Shown: positions 1-9,673, counted from the first letter of the stretch. The stretch: DNA of 29,691 nucleotides from an uncultured Collinsella sp. (GCA_900542155.1 UQMD01000024.1:1-29691); one strand, 5' to 3'. Numbers and translations are program-made. Notes: generated by a model not told the origin, from the sequence alone.

Positions 1-43
1 GTCGCGCCCTTGAAGTTGAACGTCAGATTGTCCAAATGCGGCC

Positions 44-87
44 CGCGCAGCGTCGAGCCGTTCCGCCGTTCGGTAGAACGGCGGAAC
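44..87 (-). repeat. Stop-codon hairpin with conserved tail (copy C)
   Basis: A perfect 12-bp inverted repeat (60-71 with 76-87, loop GGTA on the plus strand) touches the stop codon of the LCP gene. On its left side it is followed by CGCGCAGCGTCGA at 44-56. The same tail and a hairpin at the same distance from a stop codon recur behind prfA (15709-15753) and the epimerase gene (21685-21728). No T-run follows in this window, so it is not a standard intrinsic terminator by itself. The left edge of the window may cut the rest of a larger element. Confidence 0.75.
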
Positions 88-1316
88 TAGTAGTTGGCTT
101 CGTAGCCGTTGCCGTCGCCGGTGGGCTCTTCGTAGTAGTCCGAATCGCTCGAATCGCCTGAGTCATCGGAATCGTCAGAGCTGACCGATGAGGTTGCGGT
201 ACCGTTTGCGTAGTCGTCAGACGTGTTGTTGTTCAGGTCGCCGATCGTAGAGCTGGAACCATCGGACATACCCATGGTATTGGGACCCTTGGGATCCTTG
301 CCGGCGTCGACGCGCGCCATCATTTCCTTAAGCTGGTCCTCGTAGACAAAGACGTAACTCACGCCATCAATCATGGTGCTGTCATCGGCATACGAAGGCA
401 GGTTAGCCGAGTAGATGCCATTGACGTCCATGCCGCGCATGGCATTGACCGTAGACACGATATCCTGGACGCTCATATCGGTTACGAGCATGTCGGACAG
501 CGAATTGACGAGGTCGAAGACCTTGGTGGCATCGAAGTTGTTGAGGATCTGGTTGGCGAGGGCGCCGAGTACCTGACGCTGATGGCGCATGCGCGTGTAG
601 TCGCCATCGGCATAGATGTAGCGGCAGCGGGCGTAGGTAAGGGCGGTCGCGCCATCCATGTGCTGCTGACCGGCAGTAATCTTAATGTCGAGGTGCTCGG
701 GGTCGTCGACATCATCGGTTGCGTTAATGTCGATACCGCCAACCGAATCGATGAGCGACTGCATACCGTCGAAGCTGACCTCGGCATAGTGGGAAATCTG
801 AACACCGCACAGCTCGTTGACCGCCTGGACCATGGCTTCGGCGCCGCCGTAGGTATGGCAGGCGTTGATCTTCATGGTCGAGCCCTTGTACACGACCTTG
901 GTGTCGCGCGGAATGGAGATGAGCGTCGCCTGCTTTTGCGTGGGGTCGATGCGTGCCAGGATAATCGAGTCGGCACGATACGTATCCTCGCCCGGGCGAC
1001 CATCGGTACCAAGGAGCAGTACGTAGAACGGATCCTTTGCCTCATCGGTGTCAACCAGAACCCGACGCAGATTGTCGGTAATGACATTGGAATCGCCGAG
1101 CTTGCCCATAATGGTGGCAAACCACAGGCCGGCGGCAGTCGTTGCGCTCAGCAGCACACCGAGCACGGCAATAAGCGCGACGCGGCGAACCGTATGGCCG
1201 CGACGGCGCTGACGGGCGCGCTCGGAATAGCGGGCGACGTTATCACGGCTATAGATCTTGGCCTGTGCGCCGGTCGAAGGTCTTCGGGATTCCGCAAGGG
1301 GCTTTTTCTTAAACAT
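87..1316 (-). CDS. LytR-CpsA-Psr (LCP) family cell-wall polymer ligase
   Basis: LCP proteins transfer undecaprenyl-linked anionic polymers or capsule to peptidoglycan on the outer face of the membrane. The protein has a basic cytoplasmic N terminus (about 45 residues), one membrane segment near residues 45-70, and then the LCP domain. Visible signatures are VLLLGTDGRPGEDTYRADS, SIPRDT and YARCRYIYADGDYTRMRHQ, which contain the conserved Arg and Asp residues that bind the polyprenyl pyrophosphate. The last 60 residues are an acidic Ser/Asp/Gly tail of low complexity, probably disordered. A TTG lies two codons upstream, but the ATG at 1316 has an AGG at better spacing, so I use it (409 aa). It starts 12 nt after the murA stop and is very likely cotranscribed with murA. 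The exact polymer is unknown. Confidence 0.9.
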   Translation of the reverse strand: MFKKKPLAESRRPSTGAQAKIYSRDNVARYSERARQRRRGHTVRRVALIAVLGVLLSATTAAGLWFATIMGKLGDSNVITDNLRRVLVDTDEAKDPFYVLLLGTDGRPGEDTYRADSIILARIDPTQKQATLISIPRDTKVVYKGSTMKINACHTYGGAEAMVQAVNELCGVQISHYAEVSFDGMQSLIDSVGGIDINATDDVDDPEHLDIKITAGQQHMDGATALTYARCRYIYADGDYTRMRHQRQVLGALANQILNNFDATKVFDLVNSLSDMLVTDMSVQDIVSTVNAMRGMDVNGIYSANLPSYADDSTMIDGVSYVFVYEDQLKEMMARVDAGKDPKGPNTMGMSDGSSSTIGDLNNNTSDDYANGTATSSVSSDDSDDSGDSSDSDYYEEPTGDGNGYEANY

Positions 1317-1328
1317 AGGCAACCTGCA

Positions 1329-2612
1329 TTAGTAGATGACGGGATCGGGGACAGTGGCGTGCTCGACGTGAGCGCCAAGCGCCTGCAGCTTTTCGACAAA
1401 CTGCTCATAGCCGCGCTTGATGTGATGGATCGCCGATACCTCAGTCGTGCCATCGGCGATCAGACCGGCGACAACGAGAGCTGCGCCGCCGCGCAAATCG
1501 GGCGAGGTAACCTGCGCACCCGAGAAACCCTTGACGCCGTGAATCATGGCATGGTGGCTCTCGATGCGAATATCGGCACCCATGCGCACCAACTCGGATG
1601 CGAACATAAAACGATTCTCGAAGATGTTCTCGGTTATAACGGAGCTGCCGTCGGCCAGGGCGGAGAGCACCATGATCTGCGCCTGCATGTCCGTCGGGAA
1701 GCCGGGGAACGGAAGCGTCTGGATGTCGACCGGCTTGATACGCTCGGCACGGTTCACATGGACGCCATCCTCGACGCGCTCGCAGTCGATACCCATGAGC
1801 TCCATCTTCTTGAGCACCATGCCCAAGTGAATGGGGCAAAAGCCCGTGACATCGACACCGCGATCGTCTGCCATCAGCGCGCCGGCAACGATAAAGGTAC
1901 CCGCCTCGATGCGGTCGCCCACCACGCGATGGGTAACGGGATGCAGCTCTTCCACGCCCTCGATGGTCACGACAGGCGTACCCGCGCCGACAATCTTGGC
2001 ACCCATCTCGTTGAGCATGTTAGCGAGATCGACGATCTCGGGCTCGCGTGCGGCATTGTCGATAACCGTGGTACCCTGCGCGCGCACGGATGCCATGATG
2101 AGGTTCTCGGTTGCACCGACGCTGGCAAACTCGAGCGTGACGGTGGTACCGCGCAGGCCCTGAGGCGCATTGGCGTTGATATAGCCGTGGGCGGTATCGA
2201 ACTCAACGCCCAAGGCCTCAAGACCCAAGATATGCATATCGATCTTGCGAGCGCCCAGGTTGCAGCCGCCGGGCATGGCGATCTTGGCGCGATGGAAACG
2301 GCCTAGCAGCGGTCCCATCACGGCAGTGGAAGCACGCATCTTGGCAACGAGCTCGTAGGGCGCCTCCCAAGAATCGACCTGGGAGGTATCGATCTCGAGC
2401 GTGTGCTCGTCGAGAACATCGATCGTGGCGCCCATACCCTTGAGCACCTTGCCCATCACGTGGACATCGGAAATATCAGGCACGTTCTGCAGCGTCGTCT
2501 TGCCCGGCGCCAGAAGCGTTGCCGCCATGAGTTTGAGCGCGGAGTTCTTGGCGCCCGAAACAGGCACGGAACCTCCGATGGCGTGGCCACCCTCAACGCG
2601 GATAATATCCAA
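1329..2612 (-). CDS. murA: UDP-N-acetylglucosamine 1-carboxyvinyltransferase MurA
   Basis: This cytoplasmic enzyme transfers enolpyruvate from PEP to UDP-GlcNAc, the first committed step of peptidoglycan synthesis. The 427-aa length is normal. SGAKNSALKL near residue 20 holds the conserved Lys-Asn pair, and the loop with MPGGCNLGARKIDMH carries the catalytic Cys that fosfomycin attacks. The FPTDMQAQ segment and the C-terminal ENRFMFASELVRMGADI are also family hallmarks. The start is TTG at 2612, preceded by GAAAGGG at suitable spacing. The U-tract of a strong terminator ends only about 14 nt before this start codon. The LCP gene follows closely. A murA gene just after atpC is also found in Bacillus. 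Confidence 0.96.
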   Translation of the reverse strand: MDIIRVEGGHAIGGSVPVSGAKNSALKLMAATLLAPGKTTLQNVPDISDVHVMGKVLKGMGATIDVLDEHTLEIDTSQVDSWEAPYELVAKMRASTAVMGPLLGRFHRAKIAMPGGCNLGARKIDMHILGLEALGVEFDTAHGYINANAPQGLRGTTVTLEFASVGATENLIMASVRAQGTTVIDNAAREPEIVDLANMLNEMGAKIVGAGTPVVTIEGVEELHPVTHRVVGDRIEAGTFIVAGALMADDRGVDVTGFCPIHLGMVLKKMELMGIDCERVEDGVHVNRAERIKPVDIQTLPFPGFPTDMQAQIMVLSALADGSSVITENIFENRFMFASELVRMGADIRIESHHAMIHGVKGFSGAQVTSPDLRGGAALVVAGLIADGTTEVSAIHHIKRGYEQFVEKLQALGAHVEHATVPDPVIY

Positions 2613-2625
2613 GGTCTACCCTTTC

Positions 2626-2664
2626 AAAAAGCATGCCCGGGGTGGCTGGGCCATCCCGGGCATG
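2626..2664 (-). terminator. Intrinsic terminator of the atp operon
   Basis: The arms CATGCCCGGG (2632-2641) and CCCGGGCATG (2655-2664) are perfectly complementary. Pairing continues inward for four more base pairs after one mismatch, leaving a three-base loop. On the minus strand the hairpin is followed by five T residues (2626-2630). It lies between atpC (stop at 2701) and murA (start at 2612), so transcripts of the ATP synthase operon should mostly end here. No murA promoter is evident downstream of it, so murA needs read-through or a promoter I cannot recognise. Confidence 0.88.
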
Positions 2665-2700
2665 ATGTGTTCGCAAATGGTCGAACGCTAAAACGTTTGA

Positions 2701-3093
2701 CTATTGGGCAAGCTTGAGCTTACACCATGCGATTTCATTATAGAGGTAGGCGCGGCGTGCATCATCCTCCGACAAATTACCCAGCTTCTCTTCAAAACCT
2801 TGAATATCAGCTTTAACCTTATCGGCGTCGACGGTCGCCAAATCGCAAGCGCGCTCGGCGAGGACGGTCACGACATCGTCCGCAACCTGGGCATAGCCGC
2901 CGGCCACGGCAAACGTGTGGTCGACAGTGCCCATGGCCTTATCGGAAACGCGAACGTAACCGCGGTCGATTGTGCAGATTTCGCTGGAGTGAGCAGACAG
3001 AACGCCAAACTCACCATCCGTGGACGGAATCGACACAAACGCAGCGTCGCCCTCATAGGCGCAGCTCACGGGGCACACGATGCGGATACGCAT
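2701..3093 (-). CDS. atpC: ATP synthase F1 subunit epsilon
   Basis: Subunit epsilon is part of the central rotor stalk, coupling F1 to the c-ring and inhibiting ATP hydrolysis. The 130-aa product has the N-terminal beta-sandwich (RIVCPVSCAYEGDAAFVSIP, then GEFGVLSAHS, which matches the usual GDFGVLPGHAP-type motif) and a two-helix C-terminal domain ending in YNEIAWCKLKLAQ. Atypical Cys residues occur near residues 7, 11 and 39. It begins 3 nt after the atpD stop and is the last gene of the operon, followed by the terminator at 2626-2664. Confidence 0.95.
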   Translation of the reverse strand: MRIRIVCPVSCAYEGDAAFVSIPSTDGEFGVLSAHSSEICTIDRGYVRVSDKAMGTVDHTFAVAGGYAQVADDVVTVLAERACDLATVDADKVKADIQGFEEKLGNLSEDDARRAYLYNEIAWCKLKLAQ

Positions 3094-3096
3094 AAC

Positions 3097-4550
<1,454 letters not shown>

Positions 4551-4551
<1 letters not shown>

Positions 4552-5459
4552 TACTGTTCCTCCAATGCTGAGGCTCCGCCGACGATCTCGTTAATCTCGG
4601 TCGTGATCGAAGCCTGACGCACGCGACTATACGTGCGGGTAAGGGTCGAGATGATCGCGGTGGCGTTTTCCGTCGCGGAGTGCATGGCCTTGCGGCGTGC
4701 ACCCTGCTCGGCGGCCGCCGAATCGATCAGGGCCTGGTAGATGACCGTCAAGATATACGACGGTACAAGCTTGCCGAGAACATGCTCGGGAGAGGGCACG
4801 AACTCGAACGTGGACGAGATGCGCTTAGGGGCGTCGGTCTCGTTCTTACGCGGACCGTGGGCCATAGCGATCATCTCGGGATCGAGCGGCAGCAAGTGCT
4901 CGACGCGAAGCTCCTGATCCACGCGGTTCTTGGCGTGGTGATAGACAAGCTCGACACGGTCAAGCTCACCGGCACGATACGCATCGCAGATATGAGAGGA
5001 AATCATGCGAGCCTGATTGAAATCGGGCTCGGAGGAATTGCCCTCAAAGTGCATGACGACGTTTGCGCGGTCGCGGAAATACGTGGCCGGCTTGCGTCCG
5101 CACGCAATGATCTCGCACTCGATGCCATCGTTCGCCCAAGAAGCGGCGAGCTTTTCGGCCGTGCGCTCCACCGTCGTATTGAAACCGCCGGCAAGGCCGC
5201 GGTCCGAGGCAATAACGACAATCAGGCCATGCTTGACGCTCTCATGCTTCTGCAGCATGGGATCGGTGCCCGAGCAGGAGGCGTCGCCGGCGACCGTCAA
5301 CATGACGTCGGTCAGCGCCTCCTTATAGGGCTCGGCCTGCTTGGAGCGATCGAGGGCACGACGGATCTTGGCCGTAGAGACCATCTCCATCGTGCGCGTG
5401 ATCTGCTTGGTCGTGGTAACCGAGGAGATTCGCTTCTTAATGTCGCGAAGGTTGGCCAT
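4551..5459 (-). CDS. atpG: ATP synthase F1 subunit gamma
   Basis: Gamma is the central shaft that rotates inside the alpha3beta3 hexamer. The N terminus MANLRDIKKRISSVTTTKQITRTMEM is the family signature, with SDRGLAGGFN in the middle. The C terminus has SENATAIISTLTRTYSRVRQASITTEINEIVGGASAL, in which the RQA.IT.E..EIV.GA core is conserved. The length of 302 aa is normal. It begins 5 nt after the atpA stop and overlaps the atpD start by one base. Confidence 0.97.
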
Positions 5460-5464
5460 AGGGC

Positions 5465-7063
5465 TTAGTTCTCCTCTGATCCAGTCGTATCGGCATGGTG
5501 CTTGGCCATGAACTGCTGCTTGAAGTCACCGATGACGCGCAGGAGCTCAGCCTTGGTGTCATCGTCGATCTTCTTGGCGCGAACCTTGTCGAGCAGCGAG
5601 CCAAAGCCATTGTCCATGTACTCGATGAGCTCGGCACGGAAAGGCAGCACATCGGCGATCTCCAGGTCGTCCAGGAAGCCCTCGTTGCCGGCAAACAGCG
5701 CAACGATCTGCTCGCCAACCTCAAACGGTTTATAACGCGGCTGCTTAAGGAGCTCGGTCATGCGGGCACCATGGGTCAGCTGCTTCTGAGTAGCCTCGTC
5801 AAGGTCGGAGCCGAACTGGGTAAAGCCAGCGAGCTCCTGGTACGAAGCGAGGTCCAGACGGAGGTTACCGGCGACCTGCTTCATGGCCTTGGTCTGAGCG
5901 TCGCCACCGACGCGGGACACGGAAATGCCCACGTCGACTGCCGGGCGCTGGCCCTGGAAGAAGAGCTCGGACTGCAGGTAGATCTGACCATCGGTAATGG
6001 AAATGACGTTGGTCGGAATGTAGGCCGAAACGTCGCCGTCCTGGGTCTCGATGATCGGCAGTGCCGTCATTGAGCCGTAGCCGTTCTTCTTGGACATCTT
6101 GACGGCACGCTCGAGCAGACGAGAGTGCAGGTAGAAGATGTCGCCAGGATAGGCCTCGCGTCCGGGCGGACGATGCAGCGTCAGCGACATCTGACGATAT
6201 GCCACGGCCTGCTTGGACAGGTCGTCGTAGATGACGAGCACATGACCGCCGGGGTTAGTCTCGCTGGCGGGCTTGCCGTCCTCGCCGTTATACATGAAGA
6301 ACTCGCCGATAGCGGCACCGGCCATAGGCGCGATGTACTGCATAGGGGCGGAATCGGCAGCGGTGGCCGAAACGATGATGGTGTAGTCGAGCGCACCGTG
6401 CTGAGCGAGGGTCTCGCGGATGTTGGCAACCGTGGAGGCCTTCTGGCCGATGGCGACATAGATGCAAACCATGCCCTTGCCGCGCTGATTGAGGATAGCG
6501 TCGATGGCAATGGCGGTCTTACCGGTCTTACGGTCGCCGATGATGAGCTCACGCTGACCACGGCCGATAGGCACCATGGAGTCGATAGCCAACAGGCCGG
6601 TCTGAACCGGCTCGCACACCGGGGTACGGTCGATGACACCGGGGGCCTTGAACTCGATGGGGCGACGGTGCGTGGCGACGATGTCACCCAAACCGTCGAT
6701 AGGCTGGCCGAGCGGATTGACGACGCGGCCGAGCATGGCGCGGCTCACGGGGATATCCATAATGCGGCCAGTGGTGCGGCACTCGTCGCCTTCCTTGATG
6801 GCGTCGACGGCACCGAACAGAACGGCGCCGACCTCGTCACGGTCAAGGTTCTGGGCAAGGCCGAAGACGGTCTCACCGGTATCGGAGCTCTTGAACTCCA
6901 GAAGCTCGCCTGCCATGGCGCTCTTGAGGCCGGAGACGCGCGCGATGCCGTCGCCTACCTCGTCGACCGTTGAAACCTCATGCGTATCGACCGTCGCGGA
7001 GAGGCTCGTGAGCTGCTCCTGCAGTTTCTTGGCGATATCCTGGGCATTGAGGGTTTCGGACAT
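5465..7063 (-). CDS. atpA: ATP synthase F1 subunit alpha
   Basis: Alpha is the non-catalytic nucleotide-binding subunit of F1. The 532-aa product carries GDRKTGKTAIAIDAI, a P-loop with Lys where most family members have Gln. It also has PGDIFYLHSRLLERAVK and the VISITDGQIYLQSELFFQG and RPAVDVGISVSRVGG motifs. The N-terminal helix that contacts delta is present. Start and stop are overlapped or nearly so with neighbours: ATG at 7063 shares one base with the atpH stop, and atpG follows after 5 nt. The C terminus has an extra charged tail (HADTTGSEEN). Confidence 0.98.
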   Translation of the reverse strand: MSETLNAQDIAKKLQEQLTSLSATVDTHEVSTVDEVGDGIARVSGLKSAMAGELLEFKSSDTGETVFGLAQNLDRDEVGAVLFGAVDAIKEGDECRTTGRIMDIPVSRAMLGRVVNPLGQPIDGLGDIVATHRRPIEFKAPGVIDRTPVCEPVQTGLLAIDSMVPIGRGQRELIIGDRKTGKTAIAIDAILNQRGKGMVCIYVAIGQKASTVANIRETLAQHGALDYTIIVSATAADSAPMQYIAPMAGAAIGEFFMYNGEDGKPASETNPGGHVLVIYDDLSKQAVAYRQMSLTLHRPPGREAYPGDIFYLHSRLLERAVKMSKKNGYGSMTALPIIETQDGDVSAYIPTNVISITDGQIYLQSELFFQGQRPAVDVGISVSRVGGDAQTKAMKQVAGNLRLDLASYQELAGFTQFGSDLDEATQKQLTHGARMTELLKQPRYKPFEVGEQIVALFAGNEGFLDDLEIADVLPFRAELIEYMDNGFGSLLDKVRAKKIDDDTKAELLRVIGDFKQQFMAKHHADTTGSEEN

Positions 7064-7539
7064 TAGGCTTCACCTCCGTACGAATTAGCAGAGTTTGCGA
7101 GGGTCTCCTGCGCGATGCGCAGCTGCGTCTTGACGGAAATGTCACGACGCTCGCCGCGGGCTTCGAGCACCAGGCCGCCCACGATAGACGGGTCGACCTG
7201 CTCGATAAGGAATACCTTGCGGCCGAAGTCCTGCTCGCATTTCTTAGTGATGGTTTGACGCAGCTCGTCGTCGAGCGGGATCGCCGTGGTGACGGTCACG
7301 CCCACTACATCCTCGTCTTCCTCGGCAACATACTTAAAGGCAGCTGCCACCTTGGGAAGAAGGTCGAGCTGGTCGCGCTTGGACATGGTGTCGAGCACGG
7401 CGATGATCTCGGGGCTGGCGCTAGCCAGGCGCTCGATCATCTCGAGGTCCTCGAACACATGGTTCTCGGCCTTAGCGGCTTCCAAAAGGGAGCGCGCGTA
7501 GGTCTCGAGCACCTTGTCCTGATAGCGGCTAGTCGGCAT
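7063..7539 (-). CDS. atpH: ATP synthase F1 subunit delta, short form
   Basis: Delta links the top of F1 to the b-subunit stator. The 158-aa product shows the N-terminal helical domain (SRYQDKVLETYARSLLEAAK), then LDLLPKVAAAFKYVAEEDED and the conserved VTVTTAIPLDDELRQTI. It ends with DPSIVGGLVLEARGERRDISVKTQL, where IVGG..... G...D.S...L is the family signature. Compared with the usual 175-180 residues, about 20-25 are missing at the end of the N-terminal domain. This is the part that normally holds the NFL.LL.E..R helix. The reading frame is intact, so it looks like a natural short form rather than a frameshift. Its start lies inside the 3' end of atpF (11-nt overlap) and its stop overlaps the atpA start (TAATG). 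Confidence 0.93.
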   Translation of the reverse strand: MPTSRYQDKVLETYARSLLEAAKAENHVFEDLEMIERLASASPEIIAVLDTMSKRDQLDLLPKVAAAFKYVAEEDEDVVGVTVTTAIPLDDELRQTITKKCEQDFGRKVFLIEQVDPSIVGGLVLEARGERRDISVKTQLRIAQETLANSANSYGGEA

Positions 7540-8131
7540 TCAGGCTACCTGCTTCCTGGATGTAGCGCTCGATGAGCTTCTTCTGCTCGGCCTCGTCGTC
7601 GAGTGCCTCGCCCACGATCTTGGTGGCGACGGCAACGGACAGGTCGGCGATGGAGCTCGCGGCACCGGCGTAGATGGACTTGCGCTCGTCCTCGACGGTC
7701 GTGTGGGCCTTGGCGATGATCTCCTCGGCCTCCTTGTGAGCAGCCTCGATGATGCGGGCGCGCTCGGACTCGGCGTCCTTACGGGCCTCGAGAACGATGT
7801 CGGCAGCCTGACGACGGGCGTCGGTGACGATCGAGTCGGACTCAGCGCGCTTGGCGATAGCCTCCTGCTTGGTCTTCTCGGCCTCGTCGAGGCTCTCCTC
7901 GATCTTCTTGCCGCGCTCCTCCATGGTTTTCATGATGCCCGGCAGGGCGACCTTGGCCAGCACGATCCAGATGATCAGGAAGGCGATAAGCGCCGGGATG
8001 AACTCCGCCATCTTAGGGATGAGGATGTCCGCACCGGCAGCGCCGTCCTCGGCGAACGCGGAAACCGGCATGAGCAGCGCGGCCGCGGACGCGGAGAGTG
8101 CGATCGCGCTCTTCTGGGATGAAAGATTCAT
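7529..8131 (-). CDS. atpF: ATP synthase F0 subunit b with signal-peptide-like N terminus
   Basis: Subunit b forms the peripheral stalk dimer that anchors delta and alpha to the membrane. After the first 28 residues comes the usual single membrane helix (FIPALIAFLIIWIVLAKVALP) and a long charged coiled coil rich in Glu, Lys and Ala up to residue 180. Unusually, residues 1-28 read like a cleavable signal peptide: polar start, hydrophobic Ala/Leu stretch, then PVSAFA followed by EDG, a plausible signal peptidase I site. The family normally starts directly with the membrane helix. GGAG lies 8 nt before the ATG. It is 15 nt after atpE and overlaps atpH by 11 nt. Confidence 0.93.
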   Translation of the reverse strand: MNLSSQKSAIALSASAAALLMPVSAFAEDGAAGADILIPKMAEFIPALIAFLIIWIVLAKVALPGIMKTMEERGKKIEESLDEAEKTKQEAIAKRAESDSIVTDARRQAADIVLEARKDAESERARIIEAAHKEAEEIIAKAHTTVEDERKSIYAGAASSIADLSVAVATKIVGEALDDEAEQKKLIERYIQEAGSLNAD

Positions 8132-8146
8132 ACTTGACGCTCCGTG

Positions 8147-8341
8147 CTATTTAACGATCAGCGCGACAACGAAGCCGATCAGAGCCAGAGCCTCGCCGAA
8201 GGCGGAGCCCATGATGAAGACGGTGAACACGCGGCCCTGGACCTCAGGCTGACGGGCCATAGCACCCGTAGCACCCAGAGCAGACAGGCCGATAGCAAGA
8301 CCAGCGCCGATAACACCGAGACCGTAACCGATAACTCCCAC
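8147..8341 (-). CDS. atpE: ATP synthase F0 subunit c
   Basis: Subunit c is the proteolipid of the rotor ring. The 64-aa product is a helical hairpin: a Gly-rich first helix, the polar loop ARQPEVQGR, and a second helix with the ion-carrying Glu in GSAFGEALALIGFV. The position that is Gln in sodium-binding rings (helix 1) is Ile here, and the Glu is followed by Ala rather than Ser-Thr. This points to a proton-type ring. The start is GTG at 8341 with a strong AGGAGG a few bases upstream. That makes it about 10-15 residues shorter at the N terminus than most family members. No alternative upstream start is visible. Confidence 0.95.
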   Translation of the reverse strand: MGVIGYGLGVIGAGLAIGLSALGATGAMARQPEVQGRVFTVFIMGSAFGEALALIGFVVALIVK

Positions 8342-8396
8342 GATTCCTCCTTTGTCGTGCGTGTCTTATTTCACGCAGGATAACCTTTTTATAACT

Positions 8397-8424
8397 GCCG
8401 GGCTCCATGGGTACGGGCACCGGC
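8397..8424 (-). promoter_or_regulatory. Hairpin in the atpB-atpE spacer
   Basis: The 124-nt spacer between atpB and atpE is the longest gap inside the atp operon. It contains GCCGG (8397-8401) paired with CCGGC (8420-8424). After it, the strand reads A/T-rich toward the strong atpE Shine-Dalgarno. It has no T-run and so is not a terminator. A role in mRNA processing or in raising translation of the highly expressed c subunit is possible, but this is inference. Confidence 0.35.
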
Positions 8425-8465
8425 GGTTTAACGAATTGCCTTACCTTTAAGGCGCGAACGGAGGT

Positions 8466-9269
8466 CTACTCCTCCTCCGCGACCTCCTCTGCCTCGGAGA
8501 CATACACGGCGGTAAGGACCGTGAAGACGTAAGCCTGGATGGCGCCGACCACAAGCTCGATCGCATAGATCAGGATGAGGATGGCAAGCCAGGCCAGCGA
8601 AGGCAGGGCGCCGACAGCGTGGGCCGCGGAAACCTGCTGAAGCAGCGGCTGCATGAACATGCTCGCCATGATGGCGAACGAGCCCATGACCACGTGTCCT
8701 GCGAACATATTGCAGAACAGACGGACGGCAAGCGTGATGAGGCGCAGGAAGGTCGAGAAAAGCTCGACGACCCACACAAGCACGTTCATCGGGAAGCTCA
8801 CGCCCTGCGGGGCGAGGCTCTTGATGTAGCCGATCACGCCGTGAGCCTTGCATCCGTAGTAGATGAAGTACACGAAGGCGAAGATGGCGAGCGCGGCGGT
8901 GGAGCCGATTGCACCGGTGCCGGGCTTCATTCCCGGGATCAGGCCGATCATGTTATTAATCAGGATGAACAGGAAAAGCGAGCACAGGAACGGGAAGTGC
9001 TTCTTCCAGTTCTCACCCACGACGCCCTTGCCGATATCGTTCTCGACGTACTCGATGATGTACTCGAAACCGTTGACGAAGAAGCCCTTGGGAACCAGGG
9101 TCTGCTTCTTCTTGAACACGGCCAGGACGATCAGGAGCACGATCGTGGAGACGATCAGCCAAAACGAGTACTGCGTGATGCCGCAGCTCAGATCGCCCAC
9201 GACAGGGGTGGAGCTGAACTCGCTGACCAGATGATTAATCTCATCAGGCAGCTTTTCAAAAATTTCCAC
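8466..9269 (-). CDS. atpB: ATP synthase F0 subunit a
   Basis: Subunit a is the stator channel protein that passes protons to the c-ring. The 267-aa product has five to six predicted membrane helices. The essential Arg is seen in LRLITLAVRLFCNMFAGH, and the C-terminal helix motif is LAILILIYAIELVVGAIQAYVFTVL, where Glu and Gln line the half channel. The N terminus (MEIFEKLPDEINHLV) is outside. It ends with an acidic EAEEVAEEE tail. It begins 3 nt after the upstream small membrane gene (9273-9584). Confidence 0.96.
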   Translation of the reverse strand: MEIFEKLPDEINHLVSEFSSTPVVGDLSCGITQYSFWLIVSTIVLLIVLAVFKKKQTLVPKGFFVNGFEYIIEYVENDIGKGVVGENWKKHFPFLCSLFLFILINNMIGLIPGMKPGTGAIGSTAALAIFAFVYFIYYGCKAHGVIGYIKSLAPQGVSFPMNVLVWVVELFSTFLRLITLAVRLFCNMFAGHVVMGSFAIMASMFMQPLLQQVSAAHAVGALPSLAWLAILILIYAIELVVGAIQAYVFTVLTAVYVSEAEEVAEEE

Positions 9270-9272
9270 GAC

Positions 9273-9584
9273 TTACCTTTCGACCTCATGAGGATCTCGC
9301 AGCGCCTTGGCGACGCGAACCGTGCAGGCGGCCATAAAGGCCACGAAGCCGATCGCCTCGCCCAGGAGGAACATACGAAATGCCTCTCCGAACAACGCAA
9401 ACACAACCAAGGTAAAGACAAGCAACGCGATCGCCGAGACCGCGAGACTCACCATGCCCTTGAGCATGTCCGCATTCTGTTTATCGTCAAGAACCGGCTT
9501 GAGCGTAAAGACAAAGGGAAGGAAGGCAATTGCGCCCGCGATGGCGCCTGCAACGATAGCGAGCAGATCGGCTATCTGAAACAC
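9273..9584 (-). CDS. atpI: Small membrane protein in AtpI position
   Basis: The 103-aa product has three hydrophobic segments (roughly residues 3-27, 42-66 and 70-95) separated by short polar loops, and a charged C terminus (RDPHEVER). As the first gene of an I-B-E-F-H-A-G-D-C operon it fits AtpI (UncI), an accessory protein proposed to help c-ring assembly or Mg2+ uptake. Sequence similarity to AtpI is weak to my eye, so position carries most of the call. I chose GTG at 9584 because GAGGAA lies just upstream. A longer reading from TTG at 9659 would overlap the likely -10 box of the operon promoter. Confidence 0.6.
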   Translation of the reverse strand: MFQIADLLAIVAGAIAGAIAFLPFVFTLKPVLDDKQNADMLKGMVSLAVSAIALLVFTLVVFALFGEAFRMFLLGEAIGFVAFMAACTVRVAKALRDPHEVER

Positions 9585-9645
9585 TGGCTTCCTCGCTTTC
9601 CTTTTTAACGCCTCACAGCACAGTCCCAGCCAAACATTGGTGACT

Positions 9646-9673
9646 ATTGTACGAGCCAATCGCTAAAGTACAA
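9646..9673 (-). promoter_or_regulatory. Candidate promoter of the atp operon
   Basis: On the minus strand TTGTAC (9668-9673) and TACAAT (9646-9651) are separated by 16 bp. Transcription would begin about 55 nt before the GTG of the first atp gene. The -10 box is a good match; the -35 box matches only the TTG core. The surrounding 9660-9780 region is A/T-rich compared with the flanking genes. Confidence 0.45.

Noticed and set aside
582..2306. 574-codon plus-strand open frame opposite murA and the LCP gene
   Set aside because: It runs antisense to two well-supported genes, its sequence matches no family, and long antisense frames are expected in high-GC DNA.
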